Source of the DNA: Rhodanobacter panaciterrae | Lineage (GTDB): Bacteria; Pseudomonadota; Gammaproteobacteria; Xanthomonadales; Rhodanobacteraceae | Assembly (NCBI RefSeq): GCF_014651895.1 | Contig: NZ_BMXT01000001.1 | Location: 1,054,001 to 1,118,000 of the forward strand | Direction: 5' to 3' | Length of the DNA stretch: 64,000 nucleotides | In this document: positions 52,126-61,356 of the stretch, piece after piece | Position numbering within the stretch: the stretch's first letter is position 1 | Layout of the letters: each line of letters starts with the position of its first letter | Notes under the pieces: model-generated | What the model saw: the letters and a program-made list of their open reading frames with translations, nothing else | Database searches by the model: none | What the model was told of the DNA's origin: nothing | Translations under genes and position numbers: made by a program

Positions 52126-52676
52126 TCGGACAGCACTTCGCGTAAGCGGGTCATGGCATAGCGCAGGCGCGATTTCACCGTCTCGCGGCCGGCGCCGGTC
52201 ACCGTGGCAATCTCCTCCAGACTGAGTTCTTGCTCCAGCCGCAGCAGCACGGCGGTGCGTTGTTCGTCCGGCAGCTGTTCGATCGCACGCTGCAGACCGC
52301 GGCGACGTTCGAACTCGGACAAGGCGTGATCGGGTTGTTCCTGTTCCGGTGTGGCCACGTTAGCCAGCGCCACTTCAGCTTCATCGCCACCGGCCATCGG
52401 TCGCTGGCGACGCGCGCTGTCGATCATCAGATTGTGCGCGATCTGCAGCAGCCAGGTACTGAACTTCGCCTGCGGCTGATAGCGCGCACGCGCGCTGATC
52501 ACCCGGCTCCAGGTTTCCTGGAACAACTCGTCGGTGCGGTGCGGATCGCGCAAGCTGCGCAACAGGAATCGATACAGCATGCCGCGATGGCGCGCATAGA
52601 GCGCCTCGAACGCCGCGAGGTCGCCGCGCGCATAGGCAAGCATCAGCATCGCATCGGGATCGACCACGGCATCCAT
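52122..52676 (-). CDS. ECF-family RNA polymerase sigma factor
   Basis: Sigma factor of 184 aa. Region 2 is clear (LMLAYARGDLAAFEALYARH, then DELFQETWSRVISARARYQP and FSTWLLQIAHNLMIDSARR), and region 4 reads LSLEEIATVTGAGRETVKSR. Start at 52676 gives the usual N-terminus; the frame runs on upstream into REP-like DNA without protein character. It is first in an operon with the anti-sigma-like and IMPACT genes. It is a second ECF factor distinct from rpoE at 2277. Confidence 0.9.
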   Translation of the reverse strand: MDAVVDPDAMLMLAYARGDLAAFEALYARHRGMLYRFLLRSLRDPHRTDELFQETWSRVISARARYQPQAKFSTWLLQIAHNLMIDSARRQRPMAGGDEAEVALANVATPEQEQPDHALSEFERRRGLQRAIEQLPDEQRTAVLLRLEQELSLEEIATVTGAGRETVKSRLRYAMTRLREVLSE

Positions 52677-53184
52677 GGGGAGCGAGCGTAAGCCAAATCG
52701 GCTGCCAGAGGGTAGGTTGGCGCACTTCCGCCGAAAAGCGTTACCCCCTCCCATCCTCCCTCCCGGATCAAGTCCGGGACAGGCTCTGCAGACAGGGGGA
52801 GCAGCACTGCTTTCGAGCTTGGCTCCCTCCCCTGCGCGCAGGGGAGGGTTGGGGAGGGGTGCTCTTGCATGTTCCGGCCCCGCTGTGCGGAAGCGGCGGG
52901 GGAGGATTGCAGTGGGGATCCTGCCTGCAGTCACAGCCGCGGTCCGTACAGCGGGGCCGGAAACCTCAACGCGCCGTGGTGTCGCTGTCGGCATGACCGC
53001 ATGCGGCCAACTCATCGCCTAAAGTCACCAGCAAGGCATGCGGCAGGGCTTTCACGTTCATGGGGCGGCTCTCATACGGAGGCGGTCTCCACCGGATCGT
53101 GAAAGATGAAACGCGGGCCGGCGGCGAACGGGGTTAATCGTCGCGCGGTAACATGGCGCCCTCAGCGAGATCCATCGGAACGAC
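52677..53184. repeat. REP-type palindromes in a gene-free stretch
   Basis: 508 bases between the ECF sigma gene and yehS. A CCCGGA-TCAAG-TCCGGG hairpin lies at 52762-52778, and a perfect 24-bp palindrome (half-site CCCTCCCCTGCG, 52825-52848) follows, with GGGAGGGG-rich flanks. This is the REP-like sequence commonly scattered between genes in xanthomonads. Nothing else is recognised there; the start of an antisense frame in this stretch is not protein-like. Confidence 0.6.
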
Positions 53185-53658
53185 ATGATCAACAACGACG
53201 TACTGCGCGCCATCCGCTACATGCTCGACCTCAGCGACGGCAAGGTGGTGGAGATCACCCATCTGGCCGATGCGAATTTCCCGATCGCGAAGGAGGACGT
53301 GCAGGCGTTCCTGAAGAAGGACGAGGAACCGGGCTACGTCGAATGCAGCAACGCCGCGCTGGCGCATTTCCTCGATGGCCTGGTGTTTTACCGCCGCGGC
53401 AAGGACGAAAGCCTGCCGTCGCGCCCGGTGGAGAAGCGCGTCACCAACAACGTGGTGCTGAAGAAGCTGCGCGTCGCGTTCGAACTGAAGGACGTCGACA
53501 TGCATCAGATCCTCGAAAGCGCCGGCTTCCCGGTCTCCAAGCCCGAACTCAGTGCGCTGTTTCGCCAGGCCGACCACAAGAATTTCAAGTTGTGCGGCGA
53601 TCAGTTGCTGCGGAATTTTCTGAAGGGTCTGACGATGCGAGTACGCGGCAACGCCTGA
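53185..53658 (+). CDS. yehS: DUF1456 family protein (YehS-like)
   Basis: Protein of 157 aa made of two DUF1456 repeats: NNDVLRAIRYMLDLSDGKVV with LAHFLDGLVFYRRGKDES, and NNVVLKKLRVAFELKDVDMH with FKLCGDQLLRNFLKGLTMR. It matches E. coli YehS along its length. Function is not known. A decayed copy of its C-terminal end lies 3 kb downstream at 56630-56720, on the far side of the large secreted PHP gene. Confidence 0.9.
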   Translation: MINNDVLRAIRYMLDLSDGKVVEITHLADANFPIAKEDVQAFLKKDEEPGYVECSNAALAHFLDGLVFYRRGKDESLPSRPVEKRVTNNVVLKKLRVAFELKDVDMHQILESAGFPVSKPELSALFRQADHKNFKLCGDQLLRNFLKGLTMRVRGNA

Positions 53659-53677
53659 GCAATCTCCGGCGAGGGGA

Positions 53678-53707
53678 GGGCGGGAACTCCTCGCGGAACT
53701 CCCGCCC
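53678..53707. terminator. Hairpin between convergent yehS and the PHP gene
   Basis: GGGCGGGA (53678-53685) and TCCCGCCC (53700-53707) with a 14-base loop. It sits in the 57-base gap between the two convergent stops, where a two-way terminator is expected. No long T-run follows on either strand. Confidence 0.5.
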
Positions 53708-53715
53708 CAACCCGC

Positions 53716-56457
53716 TTACTGCGATTTCACGCTGACATCGTCGATCACGAACGAGGTCTGGCTGGAGCTGTCTTCCACACCGTAGAAGTTGATCTGGATG
53801 GTCTGGCCAATATAGGCCGACAGATCCACGGTGTGCTCGACGTAGCCACTGGCTGCGTTGAGGTTGGACCAGGTCGCCAGCGTCACGTACTTGCCGGCGG
53901 AGGTGATCACCTGCACGCTGAGCGTGTCATAGGCCGTGCTGGTCGTGGTCTCGGCGGTGTCGATGTGCATGAAGAAATCCAGCGTGGCCTTGGTCGCCGT
54001 GGCCGGGATGGTAATGGACTGGCGCACGTAATCCGTATGCGCACTGCCGTAGCCATCCAGCCACGCTTTGTAGCTGCCGGTATGCGCCGCTTCGCTGCTG
54101 GTGTTGTTGATCACGCCACTGGTCTGCGTCCACGGCGTGGTGCCGCTTTCGAAGCCGTTGTTCTTCACCAGCTCGGTGGCGGTGCCGCCGCTGTTGGAGA
54201 TGCTGAAGCTGACCGTGCTGCTGGTGCCGACGTTGCCGGCCGCGTCATAAGCCTTGGCCACCAGACTATGCGTACCGTTGCTCAGCGTGGTGGAGTTCAG
54301 CGTGGCCTGATAGGGCGAAGCGGTGGATGTCGCCTTCAGCGCGCTGTCGACGTAGAACTCGACCTTGGTAACACCCACATTGTCGCTGGCGCTGGCCGAC
54401 AGCGTGATCGTGCCCGAGCTGCCGCTCTCCGTCGCGCTCACCGTCGGCGGCGTGGTATCGCCGCCCGTGCTGTTGGACACGCTGAAGCTCACCGCACTGC
54501 TGGTGCCCACGTTGCCTGCCGCGTCATAGGCCTTGGCCACCAGACTGTGCGTGGCATTGCTCAGTGTGGTGGAGTCGATGGATGCCTGGTAGGGCGAGCT
54601 GGTCGAGGTGGCCTTCAGCACGTTATCGACATAGAACTCCACCTTGGTCACGCCCACGTTGTCGCTGGCGCTGGCCGACAGCGTGATGGTGCCGGAGCTG
54701 CCGCTCTCCGACGCACTCACCGTCGGTGGCGTGGTGTCGCCACCGCCCGCACCCTGTGTGACCCAGACCGGCGCGGACCACAACTGCTTGCCATCCTCCT
54801 GGGTGATCTTGGCGTAGTAGAAGTGGTCGCCGTTGGCTGGCGTGATGGTGGTGGTGGCGGTGCTCGAGGTCGTGGCGATCGTGCCGTTGCTGCCCGGTAC
54901 ACCTTCAAACACCTGCACGCGCTGCACGGTGTGGCCGGCACTGCTGGCGTAGTTGACGGTAAGCGTCAGCGGGCCGCTGTTGCTGAAGCGTTCGCCCATC
55001 ACATGGCTGTTTGCCGTCAGCACGATCTGGCCGGTCTTGTCCTCGGTGGCGAACACGCGGCGGGCGCGCACGGCGTCCAGGAACGCAGACAGACTGAGCG
55101 CGGTACCGTTGGGGATCAGCACACCGGTGCGGTTGGTGTAGCTGGCACCCCAGTTGGCGCAGTGATTGTCCTGGTCGGAACTCGGCGCCACGTGGTAACC
55201 GCGTTCGAGCAGGATGTTGAACGCTGGCTCGTAGCTGCTGCGGCTGGTTTCGGTCTCGGTGGTGTTGGTCGAGAACGCCGAGCTGTTGAGCACCTCGGCC
55301 AGCGCCATCACCGTGTCGCCGTCGGCGGTGTAGCCGAGATCCGCTCCACCGGCGTTGAACTGGCCGCTGCTGGCGGGATGGTTGAACTGACCCACCCAGC
55401 CATTCGTCTTCATCAGCGTGTACAGCGAGCCATAGTCGCTCTTGGCGGTGAACACGTCGCCGATCAGCTGATTGGAACTGTTGTATTCCCATTCCAGCAA
55501 GCTGGGTGAGTTGAAGATATTGAGGTGGCCGCCGTTGCTGATGACACCCCATTCCATGCCGTAGATCGCCAGGAAATTCGTATGCGCGGCGTTGAACGTG
55601 CTGGCCGCCTGCAGACCGGATTGGTAAAGGTTGTGCGCCGTGGTCGGACTGGCCGAGGTATTGGTGCCGGTCGAGCCGTCGTACATGTGGTTGTGTTCGG
55701 ACGTCATCAGGATGTCCAGGCCTTCGTTCGAGGCGTACTGGTAGGCGTCGGCCGGACCGTACGGTGCACTCTGCGGATTCTGTGCGCCCGTGCAGGTGGA
55801 CAGCACGCCACCGCCATCGCTGTGGTTGGTCTGGCTGTGCAGGTTGCCGAAGTAGATGGTGTACGGCAGGCTGCCGGCGCTTACCGCCGACATTGGCGAT
55901 AGCGTGGAGGTGCTGGTGGAAGTGCTGGTGTGTTGGTGCAGCGCCTGAAAGTGCGGCATTACAGGTGCAGCGACGTTACCGACCTGCACGTCGTAGCGCT
56001 GTTCCTCGATCAGCTCCGGTGCCTGCTGTTGCGCCAGCGTCAACGCCTGGTCGGGCTGGCCGGTGCCGATGCGAGCGGCCGTAGCGCTATCCAGCGCAAT
56101 CGCACGCAGCCGTATCGTCACATAGCCGGCGGACACGGCCTTGCTGTTGCGATCCAGTCCGTCCCACAGCACCTGTGCCTGCGTGCTGCCGGTGCCAATC
56201 GTGCTGTGTCCCTGCCATGTGCGCAACGCACTGCCATCGTGGCCGAGCAGGGTGACCTCCCACGCCACCGGCGTTCCCGGTGTCGCCCCCGGATAAGAAA
56301 AATGCATCGTCACCGGGCGCACCCCGGTGCTGCGGAACGGCACCTGCAGCGCGGCGTCGAATTCCTCGTGATCAGGCAACGTGCCGGCGAGTGCCGGCAC
56401 AGCAACGACTGCGCAGGCGAGCAACAAGCTGCCTGCGAACATGGTTTTCCAATTCAT
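53716..56457 (-). CDS. Secreted PHP-domain phosphoesterase with Ig-like repeats and C-terminal binding module
   Basis: Large exported protein (913 aa from ATG 56457; ATGs at 56463 and 56472 are in-frame alternatives). Signal peptide at the front ([15 protein letters not shown]), then a beta-rich region. A CehA/McbA-type PHP domain follows at about residues 200-500, with metal-ligand motifs [30 protein letters not shown] and [10 protein letters not shown]. Two nearly identical 93-residue Ig-like modules follow (TPPTVSA...[20 protein letters not shown]). Last is a jelly-roll-like module ([18 protein letters not shown]...FVIDDVSV) often seen at the ends of secreted proteases and glycan-active enzymes. 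Probably acts outside the cell or at its surface; substrate unknown. It lies between yehS and a decayed yehS tail. Confidence 0.8.
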   Translation of the reverse strand: MNWKTMFAGSLLLACAVVAVPALAGTLPDHEEFDAALQVPFRSTGVRPVTMHFSYPGATPGTPVAWEVTLLGHDGSALRTWQGHSTIGTGSTQAQVLWDGLDRNSKAVSAGYVTIRLRAIALDSATAARIGTGQPDQALTLAQQQAPELIEEQRYDVQVGNVAAPVMPHFQALHQHTSTSTSTSTLSPMSAVSAGSLPYTIYFGNLHSQTNHSDGGGVLSTCTGAQNPQSAPYGPADAYQYASNEGLDILMTSEHNHMYDGSTGTNTSASPTTAHNLYQSGLQAASTFNAAHTNFLAIYGMEWGVISNGGHLNIFNSPSLLEWEYNSSNQLIGDVFTAKSDYGSLYTLMKTNGWVGQFNHPASSGQFNAGGADLGYTADGDTVMALAEVLNSSAFSTNTTETETSRSSYEPAFNILLERGYHVAPSSDQDNHCANWGASYTNRTGVLIPNGTALSLSAFLDAVRARRVFATEDKTGQIVLTANSHVMGERFSNSGPLTLTVNYASSAGHTVQRVQVFEGVPGSNGTIATTSSTATTTITPANGDHFYYAKITQEDGKQLWSAPVWVTQGAGGGDTTPPTVSASESGSSGTITLSASASDNVGVTKVEFYVDNVLKATSTSSPYQASIDSTTLSNATHSLVAKAYDAAGNVGTSSAVSFSVSNSTGGDTTPPTVSATESGSSGTITLSASASDNVGVTKVEFYVDSALKATSTASPYQATLNSTTLSNGTHSLVAKAYDAAGNVGTSSTVSFSISNSGGTATELVKNNGFESGTTPWTQTSGVINNTSSEAAHTGSYKAWLDGYGSAHTDYVRQSITIPATATKATLDFFMHIDTAETTTSTAYDTLSVQVITSAGKYVTLATWSNLNAASGYVEHTVDLSAYIGQTIQINFYGVEDSSSQTSFVIDDVSVKSQ
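54183..54740 (-). repeat. Two tandem 279-bp Ig-module repeats
   Basis: The two Ig-like modules of the PHP protein are encoded by tandem copies with a 279-base (93-codon) period, for example the boxes at 54441 and 54720. The copies are close to identical at protein level, differing at a few positions (Ser/Thr and Ala/Val changes). Confidence 0.8.
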
Positions 56458-56629
56458 CGACATAACCCCCATCCAAGTAAGTTAGGCAAGATCCCCCCGA
56501 CCCTTTATCTCAACGCAAGATGACAAAGACATGGTTGTCTGTGCGCCAGATATTTGATCTGGTCCGCAAAAAACGTCATGACATGATCGAGAGTCGCCTG
56601 CGACAAATGCCCCTGCGTCGAGACCGACT

Positions 56630-56720
56630 CTTCGGTCACAGGGAATTCCGCTTGTGCGGTGAACAGATGCTGCGGAATTTTCTGATGGAGCTGACGATGC
56701 GGGTGCGCGGATCTGGCTGA
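56630..56720 (+). pseudogene. Decayed C-terminal fragment of a yehS (DUF1456) copy
   Basis: The frame ends FRLCGEQMLRNFLMELTMRV then RGSG and a stop, against FKLCGDQLLRNFLKGLTMRV then RGNA in intact yehS. At DNA level 56652-56710 matches 53590-53648 at most positions, including a 17-base identical core GCTGCGGAATTTTCTGA. Sequence upstream of about 56630 no longer aligns, so only the tail is left. Within the 455-base gap 56473-56927, nothing else is recognised. Confidence 0.7.
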
Positions 56721-56933
56721 AAGAAAGAGGCGCTGATCCGCTCATTGAAGAGTCTGCTTGCGAGTGTGGATCAGGCAGCGGAAGTCCATGCATCTATGCA
56801 TCACCCGCGAGTCGTGGGGCACATTGCTGTCACGCACTGTCAGCAATGACGACATCAAGACGGTCAGCGAGGTGGGTTTCGTCCGGATCTGCGGGCATCA
56901 TGAGCAGACTGTTCTCCCGCCGCGGCTGTGCAC

Positions 56934-57818
56934 ATGTCATCACGTTCCACCGTTGCTCCGCTCGCGCTCGCGATCGGCATGCTGTTGATCAGCATGGTCT
57001 CGTACCAGTGTGGCGCGTCGCTGGCCAAGCACCTGTTCCCGCAGGTCGGTGCTCTGGGTGCTACCGCTTATCGGCTGGGTTTCAGCGCGCTGATCCTGCT
57101 GTTGTGGCGACGGCCGTGGCGCCGCTCGGGCGGTCAGCGCGACTGGCGTGCACTATGGGGTTACGGGCTCTCGATGGGTGCGATGAACATGGTGTTCTAC
57201 ATGTCGCTGCGCACGATCCCGCTGGGCATCGCGGTGGCACTGGAATTCACCGGGCCGCTGGCACTGGCGCTGTTCGGCTCGCGTCGGTTGCTCGACTTCG
57301 TCTGGGTTGCACTGGTGGTGGTTGGCCTGGGCATGTTGCTGCCGTTGCGCGAGCAGGCGCAGGCACTGGACCCGGTCGGCGTGATGTACGCGCTGGCCGC
57401 CGGTGTGGGTTGGGCGTTGTATATCGTGCTGGGGCAGAAGGCCGGGGCCGCCTACGGCGCCGATGCGGTGACGCTGGGCACCTCGATCGGTGCGTTGCTG
57501 GCAATCCCGTTCGGGGTCGTGCATGCCGGCAGCGCGCTGCTGTCGCCGGCACTGTTGCCGTATGCGCTGGGTGTGGCGGTGCTCAGCTCGGCGCTGCCGT
57601 ATTCGCTGGAGATGGTCGCGCTGACCCGGTTGCCGGCGCGCACGTTCAGCACCTTGTTGAGCGTGGAGCCGGCCATCGCGGCAGTAGCCGGTGTGGCCTT
57701 GCTGGGTGAACAGCTCAGCCTGCTGCAGTGGCTGGCCATCGTGACGATCATCGTGGCAGCAGCGGGTACCGCGTTGAGCGTGCGTCAGCCCGTGCTGACC
57801 GAGCCGCTGGCGAACTGA
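56934..57818 (+). CDS. rhtA: EamA-family threonine/homoserine exporter RhtA-like
   Basis: Inner-membrane carrier (294 aa) with ten hydrophobic helices in two EamA halves. The sequence is strongly RhtA-like: MVSYQCGASLAKHLFPQVGA, RTIPLGIAVALEFTGPLALA and LPYSLEMVALTRLPARTFST. RhtA exports threonine and homoserine and gives tolerance to their toxic build-up. ATG 56934 or the GTG six bases earlier may be the start; neither has a good ribosome site. It converges on the polysaccharide synthase gene, with 16 bases between stops. Confidence 0.88.
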   Translation: MSSRSTVAPLALAIGMLLISMVSYQCGASLAKHLFPQVGALGATAYRLGFSALILLLWRRPWRRSGGQRDWRALWGYGLSMGAMNMVFYMSLRTIPLGIAVALEFTGPLALALFGSRRLLDFVWVALVVVGLGMLLPLREQAQALDPVGVMYALAAGVGWALYIVLGQKAGAAYGADAVTLGTSIGALLAIPFGVVHAGSALLSPALLPYALGVAVLSSALPYSLEMVALTRLPARTFSTLLSVEPAIAAVAGVALLGEQLSLLQWLAIVTIIVAAAGTALSVRQPVLTEPLAN

Positions 57819-57834
57819 GAGCCGCGAACATGGC

Positions 57835-60800
57835 TCACGACTTCAGCTCGTCGCTGGTGTTCACGGTCGCCTTGCGCTCCTGCTTGCCCCAGCCCACCGA
57901 CGGTCCGCGGATGGCCGTCCATACCGAGCGCACCACCACGTAGTACATCAGCTGGCGATAGCCGAAGCGCTGCAGCACCAGCCACCACATCAGGCTCCAC
58001 TTCTCCCTCTTCTCCATCGCGAAGGCGAGTGCGGCGGCGCCGAGATCGACCGCCATGAAGGCGGCGTAGAAGACCAGCATCCTGATCAGGTTTTCGTCGT
58101 TGAACTGGCCGCGGTGCTGCAGGTAGTCGAGGCCGGTGGAGACGATCTGCCAGACCAGCACCAGGTCGACCAGTGGCGACACCACCGAGAACAGGATCTG
58201 GAACAGCCATACCTGCGGCAGCGCGACCATGCCGAGTGCGCCATAGCGCGGGCGGAAGATCGCGTCGTGGTGTTTCCACAGGCATTGCAGGGTGCCGTAG
58301 GACCAGCGGAAGCGCTGACGGGCGAGTCCACCGGCGGTATCCGGCGCCTCGGTCCAGGCGATCGCCTCGCTGTCGAACAAGGTGTGGTAGCCGGCCTTCT
58401 GCACGGCGAGGGTGAGATCCTGGTCCTCGGCCAGCGTATCGGCGGGGAAGCCGCCGAGCTGTTCCAGCACTTCGCGCCGCCAGGCGCCGACAGCACCGGG
58501 CACCACGGTGATCGCACCCAGCGCGGCCAGCGCACGGCGTTCCAGGTTCTGCGCGGTGATGTATTCCAGCGCCTGCCACAGAGTGATCAGGTTGACCCGG
58601 TTGCCGACCTTGGCGTTGCCGGCGACGGCGCCGACCTTGGGGTCGATGAACCAGCGCACCAGCCGCGGGATCGTGTCGGGCTCGAACTGGGTGTCGGCAT
58701 CCAGCGCCACCACCACGGCACCATTCGATTCGTGCAGCGCGGTGTTGACCGCGTGCGCCTTGCCACCGTTCGGAATGGTGATGAGCCGTACGCGCGGTTC
58801 GTGTGCGTAGTGCTGGCTGACCACCGCCGAGGTGGCATCAGTCGAACCGTCATCGACCACGATCACTTCGAGGTTCGCGTAGCGGCTCTTGAGGATCTGC
58901 CGGATCGAACTGGCGATCACCTTTTCCTCGTTGTAGGCAGGGATCAGCACCGAGACCAGCGGCGGATCGTCGCCAAGCACAGGCAAGGTGCGCCGCCGCT
59001 CGCGCGCCCGGTTCCACAGGGCAAGCCCGCCGAGCAGAAGCAGGCGTGCGATGCCCAGCGTGATGGCTGCGGTCAGCAGCCAGCGGATCAGATGGCCGAA
59101 CACGCCCAGGGCGAGGAACACCGAGCGGTCGGCCCAGCGCGACAGCGATCCGGGTGGCAGCGGTGGCATGGTCTGGTCATGGGTCAGCCCGGCCAGCGTC
59201 GACACGGTGACGAAGTCGTAGCCCTTTGCACGCAGCCCGTCGATGATGCGCGGCAGCGCCGCCACCGTCTGCGAGCGCTCGCCGCCGCTGTCATGCAGCA
59301 GCACCACCTGGCCCTTGCGATCCGGGTTTTTGGTGGCGATCTGGGTCAGCACGTTGTTGACGATCTGGTCGGTGCCCGGTCGCTGCCAGTCCTCCGAATC
59401 GATGTGCAGGCCGACCGAGAGGTAGCCCATCTTCTGCGCGATCTGGATCGGCACCAGTTCGTCGGCGGTGGTCGGTTCGGCGTCGCCGAAGTAGGGCGCA
59501 CGGAACAGCCGCATCGAGTGGCCGGTGAGCGCCTCGAACAGCCGTTGGGTGGCGTTGAGCTCCAAGGCCACAATGCCAGGCGGGCTGTCGCCGAGATTGG
59601 GATGGGTGAAGGTGTGGTTGCCGACGTCGTGGCCCTCGTTGACTTCGCGCTGCACCAGCTTGGGCGACATCTCGGCGTTCGCGCCGATGATGAAGAACGT
59701 CGCTGGCACATGTTTGGCCTTGAGGATGTCGAGGATCTGCGGCGTCCACTCCGGATCGGGGCCGTCGTCGAAGGTCAGCGCGATCTTGTGCGGCAGCGTG
59801 CCGGCGCGCTGGATCACGTAGGAGGTGGGCAGCGCCGTGTAGTCCTCGTCGTCGATGCTGCCGTCGGTCTTGTTCACTTCGACGGTACGTGCGCCAGGCT
59901 TCGGTTCGGCGGCGATCTCGAGCACCTCGCCCGGGCCTTCGAAGTCGATGTCCTCGCCCTGACCGATCGTGTGCAGCTGGTCCGGTGCCGGCGCGCCGTA
60001 ATTGCGGCCCAGCACCGACCAGATCGACGGATCCTCCGAACCCAGCCGCCATAGCGCATAGCCGTAGGGCTGGTACTCGTCGGCGGCGTGGATCTGGTTG
60101 TACGCAGTGACCGCGTCGAGGAACCACGCCTGATGCGTGGTGCCGTCGTCCTCGCTGTAGGAGAAGCGCGGATTCTGCTTGTCGGGATCGAACGTGATGT
60201 CGGCCTGCGCATCGCTGGCACGATCCATCGCGTCCTGGAAGGTGAGCGTCTCGGCGGTCTGGCCATGGGCCCAGTCATAGCCGTAACTGCCGATCGCCAC
60301 GATGGTCTGATCCGGATCGAGCACCTTCATGCGCTTGTCGAGGGTGCGCTCGAACCAGTCCTGGCTGGCGATGCTGCCTGGATCCTTGCCGGCCCAGTGC
60401 TCGTCGTAGGCCATCAGCAGTTCGAAGTCGACGATGTCGGCGTAGCCTTTGTAATCCCACGAGGCATCGTCGAACGGCACGGTCAGCACGATGCCCCAGC
60501 CGTGCGGGTCGAACGCATCATTGAGCTCGTTGAGGAAGGCCTTGAGGTTCTTCTGCGCGCTCTCGGGCACTTCCTCGAAGTCCACCGTCACGCCCTGGAA
60601 ATGGTTGGCATCGACGAACACGACGATCTGCGCGATGCGTGCCTGGCGCAGCGCGGGGGTCGCCAGCATGCGCGCCAGGCCTGCGCCATCCCACTTGCTG
60701 TCCACCGCGTTCTGCAGCAACGGCAGGATCGGCGTGGCGGGTTTCTGGGTGCGGATCAGGTTCAGCGCCTTGGCGTCGACGCTGGTATGCAGCGCCATGT

Positions 60801-61266
60801 CTGCGCCACTCACGCTCATCCAGGTGGGGATCACCCAGTCCAGCGTGGGCAGCGCACGCTTCAGCGACGGGTAGCTGGTGTCGTCCCAGTTGACGTAGAA
60901 GCCGATCGCCAACGGCCGGCCGGCCGGCTTGTCCAGTGACAGCGGCGGTGGCGTGCGTGCGGCGTTGCCCTTGCTGGCATGTGTACGCGGCGGGTGCAGC
61001 AGCTTCTGCCGGGCGCGCACTTCCGCGGCCAGCTTGGCGGCCGGTTTCAGCAGCTCCGGCGCGGCCGCCTTCACCCCGGTCAGTCCATGCCGCGCCTTGC
61101 CTTGCCCACCAAGGTGGAGGATGCCGCCCACGCTCGGCCCGACGAACAGGCTGATCGCACAGGCCACCACGAACAGCGTGCTGACCACGCCGGCAAGCAG
61201 GGCCAGCCGCGAGACGTGGCTGGCGCGTCGGCCGGTGGGGTCGAAGAAGATCGGTTTCTTTTGCAT
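57835..61266 (-). CDS. Trimodular GH18-like / polysaccharide deacetylase / GT2 membrane protein
   Basis: Very large inner-membrane protein (1143 aa). After one N-terminal helix (about 20-43) comes a GH18-like barrel (about 115-420): the motif reads QGVTVDFEE (224-232), so Glu231 and Asp229 are kept but the first Asp of DxxDxDxE is not. A NodB deacetylase follows with TFDDGPD (498-504), HTFTH (551-555) and RAPYFG (589-594). After membrane helices (about 718-750) a processive GT2 domain has DDGST (805), DADTQ (856), EDQD (947) and QRFRW (984), then more helices. GT2 would polymerise a hexosamine chain that the outside domains deacetylate and perhaps trim. Similar fused proteins are known, but no pga- or bcs-type partner genes are present. 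Confidence 0.85.
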   Translation of the reverse strand: MQKKPIFFDPTGRRASHVSRLALLAGVVSTLFVVACAISLFVGPSVGGILHLGGQGKARHGLTGVKAAAPELLKPAAKLAAEVRARQKLLHPPRTHASKGNAARTPPPLSLDKPAGRPLAIGFYVNWDDTSYPSLKRALPTLDWVIPTWMSVSGADMALHTSVDAKALNLIRTQKPATPILPLLQNAVDSKWDGAGLARMLATPALRQARIAQIVVFVDANHFQGVTVDFEEVPESAQKNLKAFLNELNDAFDPHGWGIVLTVPFDDASWDYKGYADIVDFELLMAYDEHWAGKDPGSIASQDWFERTLDKRMKVLDPDQTIVAIGSYGYDWAHGQTAETLTFQDAMDRASDAQADITFDPDKQNPRFSYSEDDGTTHQAWFLDAVTAYNQIHAADEYQPYGYALWRLGSEDPSIWSVLGRNYGAPAPDQLHTIGQGEDIDFEGPGEVLEIAAEPKPGARTVEVNKTDGSIDDEDYTALPTSYVIQRAGTLPHKIALTFDDGPDPEWTPQILDILKAKHVPATFFIIGANAEMSPKLVQREVNEGHDVGNHTFTHPNLGDSPPGIVALELNATQRLFEALTGHSMRLFRAPYFGDAEPTTADELVPIQIAQKMGYLSVGLHIDSEDWQRPGTDQIVNNVLTQIATKNPDRKGQVVLLHDSGGERSQTVAALPRIIDGLRAKGYDFVTVSTLAGLTHDQTMPPLPPGSLSRWADRSVFLALGVFGHLIRWLLTAAITLGIARLLLLGGLALWNRARERRRTLPVLGDDPPLVSVLIPAYNEEKVIASSIRQILKSRYANLEVIVVDDGSTDATSAVVSQHYAHEPRVRLITIPNGGKAHAVNTALHESNGAVVVALDADTQFEPDTIPRLVRWFIDPKVGAVAGNAKVGNRVNLITLWQALEYITAQNLERRALAALGAITVVPGAVGAWRREVLEQLGGFPADTLAEDQDLTLAVQKAGYHTLFDSEAIAWTEAPDTAGGLARQRFRWSYGTLQCLWKHHDAIFRPRYGALGMVALPQVWLFQILFSVVSPLVDLVLVWQIVSTGLDYLQHRGQFNDENLIRMLVFYAAFMAVDLGAAALAFAMEKREKWSLMWWLVLQRFGYRQLMYYVVVRSVWTAIRGPSVGWGKQERKATVNTSDELKS

Positions 61267-61356
61267 GCAAGTGGCAGGTCAGCAGGCGCGAAGGGTTGTC
61301 AGTGAGCACGGAGCCGCTTAGCCGTGCAAAAGCAAACCATGATGATACGGGATGAC

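Noticed and set aside
56760-56927. Short open frames before rhtA as a small gene
   Set aside because: No ribosome site or domain, and the ATGCAT-rich stretch is only a small inverted repeat.
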